Source: JBBPZA01 sp963728925 | GTDB lineage: Bacteria; Actinomycetota; Thermoleophilia; Solirubrobacterales; Solirubrobacteraceae | DNA length: 64,000 nt | Assembly (NCBI GenBank): GCA_963728925.1 | Contig: CAVSMB010000028.1 | Location: 168,651 to 232,650 of the forward strand | Reading direction: 5' to 3' | Part shown: positions 58,759-64,000 of the stretch, piece by piece | How the letters are laid out: every line of letters begins with the position of its first letter | Numbering within the stretch: position 1 is the stretch's first letter | Position numbers and translations under genes: made by a program | The notes under the pieces: model-generated | What the model was told of the DNA's origin: nothing | The model's input: only the letters and a program-made list of their open reading frames with translations | Database searches by the model: none

Positions 58759-60507
58759 ATGGATGGCTCGATGCTGCGGATTCTCTTTCTGGTGTCGGCC
58801 CACAACAGCTTGAGCCAGCGTGCATCGATCGCGCTGACCGAGCAGGGTCACGATGTGGAGGTCGCGGTGGTCGACTCGGGCGCTGCGATGGAGGCTGCGG
58901 TCGAGATGCACCGCCCTGAGCTGATCGCGTGCCCGATGCTCAAGACGCGCATCCCGGAGTCGATCTGGGCGGCGCATCGCTGTCTGATCGTGCACCCCGG
59001 CCCCGCGGGTGACCGCGGAGCGTCGTCGCTCGACTGGGCCATCGAGCTCGGCGAGCGCGAGTGGGGAGTGACGGTGCTGGAGGCCAGTGGCGAGTTCGAC
59101 GCCGGCGACGTCTGGGCCACCCGCGGCTTCCCCACCCGCGAGGTGGGGAAGAGCAGCCTGTATCGCCACGAGGTCCGCCGCGCGGCGATCGAGGCGCTGC
59201 AGCAGGCGGTGGGCGAGATCGCGAACGGCGCCGCTGCGCCCGCCCCGCTGCACGCCGGCGACACGGCGGTGACGGGCCGGGCTCGCCCGGTGATGAGCCA
59301 GGACGTCCGCGCGATCGACTGGGACTCCGAGCCCACCGAGGTCGTGGTGCGCAAGATCCGCGCCGCCGAGGGCCACCCGGGCGTGCTCGACGCCCTCGCG
59401 GGCGCCGAGTTCCACCTCTTCGGCGTCCACCGCGAGCGCGAGCTGCGGGGCCCCGCCGGGGAGATCGTCGCCCAGCGCGACGGCGCGATCTGCCGGGCGA
59501 CCGTCGACGGCGCGGTGTGGATCACCCACCTCAAGCGCCGCGACACGCCGAGCGAGACGTTCTTCAAGCTGCCGGCGACCCCCGCGCTGGCGCTCGCCGG
59601 CCAAGGCCTCGACGTTGGAGAGGTGGGGGTGGCGCTGCATGCTCGGGGGCCGGCCGGCGACACCTACCGCGAGATCGCCTACGAGGAGCACGCGGGGGTC
59701 GGCTACCTGCACTTCGAGTTCTACAACGGGGCGATGAGCACCGACCAGTGCCGGCGCCTGCGCGAGGCCTACGCCTACGCCCGCTCGCGCTGGCAGACCA
59801 GGGTCATCGTCCTCATGGGCGGCGGCGACTTCTTCTCCAACGGCATCCACCTCAACGTCATCGAGGCGTCGGACGACCCGGCGGCCGAGTCGTGGCGCAA
59901 CCTGCACGCGATCGACGACGTCGTGCGCGACATCGTGGAGACCGACTCGCACGTCGTGATCTCGGCGCTCGGCGGCGACGCTGCGGCCGGCGGCGTGCCG
60001 CTGGCCCTGGCGGCCGACCACGTGGTGGCGCGTCAGGACGTCGTGCTCAATCCCTACTACCAGCACATGGGCGGCCTGTACGGGTCTGAGTACTGGACCT
60101 ACCTGCTGCCGCGTCGCGTCGGGCAGGGCATGACGGCACGGCTCGTCGGCCCGCCCTTCACCCCGGTGGGCGCCCGCCAGGCCGTGGACATCGGCCTGCT
60201 GGACGCGACCTTCGGGGACACGCTGGAGAGCTTCCACGCCCGGACCCGTCGGATGGCCGAGCGGATCGTGTACGACCGCCCGGGCGAACGGCTCATGGCG
60301 AAGCGGCGCCTGCGCGCCCGCGACGAGCAGGCCAAGCCGCTCAGCGTCTATCGCCGCGAGGAGCTGGCCCGCTCCTATGAGTGCTTCTTCGGCGAGGACC
60401 CCAGCTACCACGAGGCGCGACGCCGCTTCGTCTACAAGCTCGGGGCACCGTGCAGCGTCCGGCCGCCGGCGGAGACCGCAGCGCCCGCGCTGGTGCGGGC
60501 GGCGTGA
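58759..60507 (+). CDS. hoxX: HoxX-like hydrogenase CO-ligand synthase
   Basis: A 582-residue two-domain protein. The N-terminal formyltransferase-like part has MLRILFLVSAHNSLSQRASI and CLIVHPGPAGDRGASSLDWA (about 79-95), as in N10-formyl-THF users. The C-terminal enoyl-CoA hydratase-like part has FYNGAMSTDQCRRLREAYAY, LMGGGDFFSNGIHLNVIEAS and NPYYQHMGGLYGSEYWTYLL. In other bacteria HoxX makes CO for the active site of aerobic [NiFe]-hydrogenases. ATG 58759 was chosen because GGAGG lies 7 bp upstream. No hydrogenase gene is within the window. Confidence 0.85.
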   Translation: MDGSMLRILFLVSAHNSLSQRASIALTEQGHDVEVAVVDSGAAMEAAVEMHRPELIACPMLKTRIPESIWAAHRCLIVHPGPAGDRGASSLDWAIELGEREWGVTVLEASGEFDAGDVWATRGFPTREVGKSSLYRHEVRRAAIEALQQAVGEIANGAAAPAPLHAGDTAVTGRARPVMSQDVRAIDWDSEPTEVVVRKIRAAEGHPGVLDALAGAEFHLFGVHRERELRGPAGEIVAQRDGAICRATVDGAVWITHLKRRDTPSETFFKLPATPALALAGQGLDVGEVGVALHARGPAGDTYREIAYEEHAGVGYLHFEFYNGAMSTDQCRRLREAYAYARSRWQTRVIVLMGGGDFFSNGIHLNVIEASDDPAAESWRNLHAIDDVVRDIVETDSHVVISALGGDAAAGGVPLALAADHVVARQDVVLNPYYQHMGGLYGSEYWTYLLPRRVGQGMTARLVGPPFTPVGARQAVDIGLLDATFGDTLESFHARTRRMAERIVYDRPGERLMAKRRLRARDEQAKPLSVYRREELARSYECFFGEDPSYHEARRRFVYKLGAPCSVRPPAETAAPALVRAA

Positions 60508-60529
60508 CCGCCCGACGGACATGGTGTTG

Positions 60530-60535
60530 TAGTAT
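60530..60535 (+). promoter_or_regulatory. Promoter for a probable leaderless toxin-antitoxin mRNA
   Basis: A -10-like TAGTAT whose expected transcription start, 7-8 bp downstream, coincides with the antitoxin ATG at 60543. No ribosome site precedes that ATG, which fits leaderless translation, common in actinobacteria. Confidence 0.45.
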
Positions 60536-60542
60536 CCCACTC

Positions 60543-60791
60543 ATGATTACCGTTCCGGAGGCGGCCGACCGTGCGGGGCGCGACCCCGAGACGATCCGTC
60601 GCTGGATCCGGGCCGGCCGGCTGCGGGCGAGCAAGGTCGGCACCCAACACGTGATCGAGGAGGAGGACCTCGAGGCGGCGCTGGGCGAGCCTCGCTCGGA
60701 GGGCGTACCGGCCCGCTGGCGGCGGTTCGCGTCAGGTCGTGCTGCCCCGGATTGGGTTCGCGCGGTCGACCAGTCACGTCGCGGACGCTGA
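60543..60791 (+). CDS. Excisionase-type helix-turn-helix antitoxin
   Basis: An 82-residue protein with a MerR/excisionase-like DNA-binding motif: ITVPEAADRAGRDPETIRRW then IRAGRLRASKVGTQHVIEEE. The C-terminal 35 residues are basic and would wrap the toxin. The stop TGA shares a base with the ATG of the PIN-domain gene, the usual antitoxin-toxin arrangement. It should repress its own promoter at 60530. Confidence 0.78.
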   Translation: MITVPEAADRAGRDPETIRRWIRAGRLRASKVGTQHVIEEEDLEAALGEPRSEGVPARWRRFASGRAAPDWVRAVDQSRRGR

Positions 60792-61189
60792 TGCTGGTGG
60801 TCGACGCGAGCGTCGCGCTGGGCGCGTGCGCGGTGGCCGACGGCTTCCGGGAGCTCGGTGAGCACGAGCACGAGCTCGTCGCTCCGGCGCTCATGTGGTC
60901 GGAGGCGCTCTCGGCGCTCCACGAGCAGCTGTGGAGAGGCCATCTCCATGTCGCGGACGCGGAGGACGTGCGGGCGCGGCTGGGCCGGGCGCCCGTGGCG
61001 GTGCGCTCGTCGCGGCGTCTGCGCGCGGAGGCGTGGCGGATCGCCGGGGAGCTGGGCTGGGCGAAGACCTATGACGCTGAGTACGTCGGGCTGGCCAGCC
61101 TCCTGGGTTGCCGGCTGGTCACGGTCGACGGGCGACTGCGTCGAGGCGCGGACCGGCTGGGTCTCGTCGTGCTCCCCAACGAGCTCTGA
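60791..61189 (+). CDS. VapC-like PIN-domain ribonuclease toxin
   Basis: A 132-residue PIN-domain protein. Acidic residues are in LVVDASVALGACAV (Asp), PALMWSEALSALHEQL (Glu) and KTYDAEYVGLASLLGCRLVT (Asp), with VDGRLRRGAD giving the fourth; together these are the Mg2+-dependent RNase set. VapC toxins cut tRNA or rRNA when the antitoxin is lost. It is coupled to the upstream antitoxin. Confidence 0.82.
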   Translation: MLVVDASVALGACAVADGFRELGEHEHELVAPALMWSEALSALHEQLWRGHLHVADAEDVRARLGRAPVAVRSSRRLRAEAWRIAGELGWAKTYDAEYVGLASLLGCRLVTVDGRLRRGADRLGLVVLPNEL

Positions 61190-61198
61190 CTCACGGCG

Positions 61199-61345
61199 TC
61201 ACCGTCCGAACGGGCACGTCCAGAGGACGGGATAGATGCGGCGGAGCTCGCTGAACGTCTCGGCCGCGAGGCCGTAGACGTTGCCGACGATCGCTCCGCG
61301 GGCGTTTGATGTCGTTGAGCTCCGCGACGACCACCGGGTGCGCTC
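61199..61345 (-). pseudogene. 3' remnant of an unidentified gene, frameshifted
   Basis: In the 328-bp gap 61190-61517 the minus strand encodes HPVVVAELNDIKRP, then after a +1 shift within a CCC run RGAIVGNVYGLAAETFSELR and RIYPVLWTCPFGR to a stop. The joined text looks like a genuine protein C-terminus of about 45 residues. No start or upstream portion is recognisable. The rest of the gap shows nothing. Confidence 0.4.
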
Positions 61346-61517
61346 GCGATATGGCCGGGTGCGTCCCGGATCCTCGGGCACCGGCGAAACTCCTGACGTT
61401 GGACGTGCGTCGGCCACGGTTCGACGGGCTACTTGACCATCGACACAAGGAGCGCACGCCTTGAGGCTGCAACCGCAGCCCATCCGTTGGCGGGATGGCG
61501 GTCGGCGCGCGGCCGAC

Positions 61518-61946
61518 TCAATCTGAAGCGTCGCCCAACGGCTGGTGGGCGCGGCGCCGGGCCGTCTCGCCGTCGGTGTAGGTTTCGATGGCGCTGACCA
61601 GGCCGTCGCGAAAGCGGTAGACGAACCACGCGGGCAGCGACTCCGACTCACCGTCGACCGTGCACACGAGATCGCCCGAGGCGAGGACGTTGCCTTCGGC
61701 GGTCACGATCGCCTCCGTGATGTCAGCGCGGGCGTGGAAGCCGTGGCTCCGGGCCTCGACGAAGTACCGGCGAAAGCCGTCGGGTCCCCGGTAGCCCTTG
61801 AAAGGTGCGAGGCCGGGGACCGACGGCACGTGCAGTTCGGGGTGCAGGAGCGGACCGAGTTGCTCGATCGCGCCGTCGTTGCCCAGCGAGGCGACACTCA
61901 GCGCGAGGCTGAGACGGCGCAAGGACTCTGGTCCCTGGGCGATCAT
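61518..61946 (-). CDS. SnoaL-like (NTF2-fold) protein
   Basis: A 142-residue NTF2-like protein with the layout of SnoaL_2/limonene-1,2-epoxide hydrolase relatives: LGPLLHPELHVPSVPGLAPF, KGYRGPDGFRRYFVEARSHG and VYRFRDGLVSAIETYTD. Such proteins can be small-molecule isomerases, hydrolases or non-catalytic binders; no catalytic pair is assigned. It follows the EAL-domain gene with a 4-bp overlap, so they are co-expressed. Confidence 0.72.
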   Translation of the reverse strand: MIAQGPESLRRLSLALSVASLGNDGAIEQLGPLLHPELHVPSVPGLAPFKGYRGPDGFRRYFVEARSHGFHARADITEAIVTAEGNVLASGDLVCTVDGESESLPAWFVYRFRDGLVSAIETYTDGETARRRAHQPLGDASD

Positions 61947-63481
61947 TCCGCCCTTTCGTCAGCCGGGGCGCCGCTGGCGAGGGGTGTTCTGAGTGCGTCG
62001 GCGAACGGCATAGGCCTTGCCACGTGGTACCCCTGGACGGCGTCGACGCCGTGCTGTTCGAGCAGTGCCTCGATCTCCGCGGTCTCGACGCCTTCGGCCA
62101 CGGTCTCGATGCCGAATCCCTTGGCCAGCGCCACGACCGCCGTAATGACGTGTTCGCTGGCGGGGCTGGAGGTCAGGTCGCGGACGAACTCGACATCGAT
62201 CTTGAGCTGGGCGACCTTGAGCTTCTTGAGGTAGGTGAAGCTGCCGAACCCGGTGCCGAAATCGTCGAGCGACAGCCGCGCCGGCAGCGCGGCCAGCGCG
62301 TCGGTGAAGCGCTTGGCCGCCGTCATGTCCTTGGTCAGGGCGGTTTCGGTGAGCTCGACCGTGAGCTTGGCCGGATCGGCCCTGTTGACCTTGAGCTGTT
62401 CGGAGATGACCTCGATTGCGCGCGGGCAGGTGAGCGTGATGCTCGAGAGGTTGACGTTCACGGCGTGGCCCTGGCCGATGAGGACCGCGGCTTGCCTGAT
62501 GGCGAGACGGTCGAGCTCCTCGATCAACCCGTAACCCTCGGCGATCGGCAGGAAGCGGCTCGGCGGGATGACCGTGCCATCCCGGGCGACCATGCGGCAC
62601 AGCAGCTCATAGGACCGCGATCTGCCGCGCAGGCTCACGATCGGCTGCGCGTAGAAGGTGATCCGGTCATCGTCGATCGCCTCCCGAATGCGTTGGATCC
62701 AGGTCAACGTGTCGAACTCAGCCGCGATGGACCCCACGTCAGGCTCGATGATCTGGCGGCTCACCACCGCCACCCCGGTGACGTCGCCATCGATGTCTCG
62801 CAACAGTGAGGCCGTCACCGCCACCGACAGGTCAGAGCCGTCTTTGCGGTGGCACAAAGCGTGCTGCTGGCGGACGCCCTCTCCGCGCAGCAGATGCGCG
62901 ACGATCTCGTCGGACTCATGGCGATCCCCGTCGGGAACGAAGAGATCGCCCAATCGTCGGCCGACTGCCTCCCGGGCCGAGTAGCCGTACAGGTCCTCGG
63001 CACCCTGGTTCCAGGATGTTATGACGCCGTCGAGCGTCTTCGAGAAGATCGCGTCGCCTGAGCCCTCCACGATCGACGCGAGCAGGCGGCAGTGCTGATC
63101 CTCTGTAACCCGCTGGGTGACGTCGCGGGCGACCGAGTACCTGACTCCGTCCCGCGTCCGCACGCGCCACGACAGCCATCGCCATCCGCCGTCCCGCGTC
63201 GCGTAGCGGTTCTCGATCTCGACGTTCGTGCCGTCAGCGCCCCCGATCTTCACTGTCTCGGCAAGCGTCGCGTCGCGGTCCTCGGGGTGCACGAACTCGA
63301 TGTACGGCCGCCCCATGAGCTCCTCCAGCGAGAAGCCGAGCGTCGTCTCCCAGGCCGGGTTGAGACCGGTGAGATACCCCTCGGCAGTCACCTCGGCGAG
63401 CAGGTCGTCCACATCAGGCACGGCGCCGACGTCGCCCGGATCGTCGGGCGCGGGCACGATCGGGCTGCTGTCCTTGGCCAT
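61943..63481 (-). CDS. PAS-PAS-EAL cyclic-di-GMP phosphodiesterase
   Basis: A 512-residue soluble sensor. Two PAS domains come first (about 20-145, GYLTGLNPAWETTLGFSLEE; about 150-270, ITSWNQGAEDLYGYSAREAV), then an EAL domain. The EAL signature is ELLCRM in place of EALLR, but the other catalytic elements are present: NVNLSSITL, ELTETALT, DDFGTGFGSFTYLKKLKV, QLKIDVEFVRDL and AEGVETAEIEALLEQHGVDA, so activity is likely. There is no GGDEF domain. ATG 63481 was chosen to fit the PAS start. It lowers c-di-GMP in response to an unknown signal. Confidence 0.88.
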   Translation of the reverse strand: MAKDSSPIVPAPDDPGDVGAVPDVDDLLAEVTAEGYLTGLNPAWETTLGFSLEELMGRPYIEFVHPEDRDATLAETVKIGGADGTNVEIENRYATRDGGWRWLSWRVRTRDGVRYSVARDVTQRVTEDQHCRLLASIVEGSGDAIFSKTLDGVITSWNQGAEDLYGYSAREAVGRRLGDLFVPDGDRHESDEIVAHLLRGEGVRQQHALCHRKDGSDLSVAVTASLLRDIDGDVTGVAVVSRQIIEPDVGSIAAEFDTLTWIQRIREAIDDDRITFYAQPIVSLRGRSRSYELLCRMVARDGTVIPPSRFLPIAEGYGLIEELDRLAIRQAAVLIGQGHAVNVNLSSITLTCPRAIEVISEQLKVNRADPAKLTVELTETALTKDMTAAKRFTDALAALPARLSLDDFGTGFGSFTYLKKLKVAQLKIDVEFVRDLTSSPASEHVITAVVALAKGFGIETVAEGVETAEIEALLEQHGVDAVQGYHVARPMPFADALRTPLASGAPADERAE

Positions 63482-63743
63482 CTTCTGGCATATCGGCGTC
63501 CGCTCGGGATGCCTTGAGCGCGAACGCGCCACGGTCGTCGCTCGGCTCCCGGACCCCAGGCGGCCGCGATGCGTCCGTTCTTGACGTCGATTGTGGAGGT
63601 TTGGCAAGCAAAGGTCGATGCGACCACGAACCGAACTGCCACGGAGAGCGGCCGCTGCCTCGGGCCGCCGATGTCGGGACACTCTCAGGACGACCGCGTC
63701 TCGCAGTCCTCGGACAGACGGACCGACCTGAAGGGTGTCGCTC

Positions 63744-64000
63744 ATGTCCGACCCTGATTTCTCGCCGCTCCGTACCTGCCGCCCCAAGACACGTCCGCCG
63801 CGCGCTCTGGCCGCGGCGTTGCCCGTCTCGCTCTTGACGCTGCTCTTCGCCTCCTCCGCCGTTGCGGCCGACCCCGTCGACATGGGCGGGGCCCAGGACT
63901 ACTCGGTCCTGGCGACGACGCTGACCAGCAACGGACCGACCGCCATGTCTGACAACCTCGGCGTCTGGCCCGGTACGGCTTTCGACGGCGACCGTGCGCC
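63744..64000 (+). CDS. Ice-binding-like (DUF3494) secreted protein, 5' part
   Basis: The first 85 codons of a secreted protein cut by the window end. A signal peptide (LAAALPVSLLTLLFASSAVA then ADPVD) is followed by MGGAQDYSVLATTLTSNGPT and NLGVWPGTAF, the opening pattern of DUF3494/ice-binding-like proteins, which form a beta-helix and act in adhesion or ice binding. The gene is divergent from the EAL phosphodiesterase across 262 bp, and a c-di-GMP link to surface attachment is conceivable. Confidence 0.75.
   Translation, partial: MSDPDFSPLRTCRPKTRPPRALAAALPVSLLTLLFASSAVAADPVDMGGAQDYSVLATTLTSNGPTAMSDNLGVWPGTAFDGDRA

Noticed and set aside
63560..63743. A possible c-di-GMP-I riboswitch before the ice-binding-like gene (ggcaagcaaaggtcg, then gccacgg)
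   Set aside because: Some letters resemble the GEMM core and a GGTCG-ATG-CGACC hairpin exists, but the GGCAAACC and GACGCAAAGCC elements are not present. A covariance-model search would be needed to decide.
1..64000. tRNA genes, rRNA genes, CRISPR arrays, insertion sequences
   Set aside because: No tRNA T-loop/acceptor pattern, no spaced repeats of CRISPR type and no transposase motif were seen on either strand by reading. A tRNAscan or covariance search would settle small RNAs.

Overview
The window is a very high-GC stretch, roughly 70% or more in most genes, with GC-rich third codon positions and many GTG starts. Gene content points to an actinobacterium, most plausibly the Thermoleophilia/Solirubrobacterales side. 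The evidence is the order rpsP-khpA-rimM-trmD-rplS-lepB-rnhB-yraN-yifB-dprA, a WhiG/FliA-type sigma factor next to a Xer recombinase, an EF-G-like second GTPase, a BTAD regulator, DHA2 transporters and a HoxX-type protein. The assignment rests on gene content only. No rRNA, tRNA or CRISPR array was seen.

Layout. 1-8084: ribosome maturation, secretion and DNA-processing core operon, interrupted by a DUF4157 metalloprotease-like gene and with yraN inverted. 8194-18792: mixed metabolic and envelope genes (esterase lipoprotein, thiD, ilvD, HAD hydrolase, a ten-repeat beta-propeller protein, a TetR/DHA2 efflux pair with matching operators, an L,D-transpeptidase). 19075-23434: xer, whiG, an RsbW-like ATPase and an EF-G-like GTPase. 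23499-37708: RNase HI, polysaccharide deacetylase, an orphan histidine kinase, a CPA1 Na+/H+ antiporter between two DsbA-like genes, a PLP decarboxylase, transporters, a Vps62-like protein, an amidohydrolase and a uracil-DNA glycosylase (UDG).

37888-46001 is the most unusual part. It lies between two partial, same-orientation copies of a divergent UDG-BTAD gene pair and looks less GC-rich than its surroundings. It holds a LuxR-type regulator, a PatA/PatG-like (cyanobactin maturation type) subtilisin, two short precursor-like peptides, a strong hairpin, a small protein that shares a C-terminal C-x10-C pattern with the first peptide, a protein with two tandem family-2 glycosyltransferase domains, and a methyltransferase. 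I interpret this as a candidate uncharacterised RiPP-like, possibly glycosylated, peptide pathway. Product and chemistry are unknown.

46246-64000: a BTAD regulator and DHA2 pump; a lactonase, hydroxyacid-oxoacid transhydrogenase and FAD-linked oxidase that together suggest gamma-butyrolactone/4-hydroxybutyrate catabolism; an M23 peptidase; a run of secreted propeller-like proteins; a TetR/cupin pair; a HoxX-like protein; a PIN-domain toxin-antitoxin pair; a PAS-PAS-EAL phosphodiesterase with a SnoaL-like gene; and the start of an ice-binding-like protein. Several otherwise intact genes (25751-26100, 28197-29835, 55251-56493, 61199-61345) carry apparent +1 frameshifts. These are either sequencing indels or ongoing decay.
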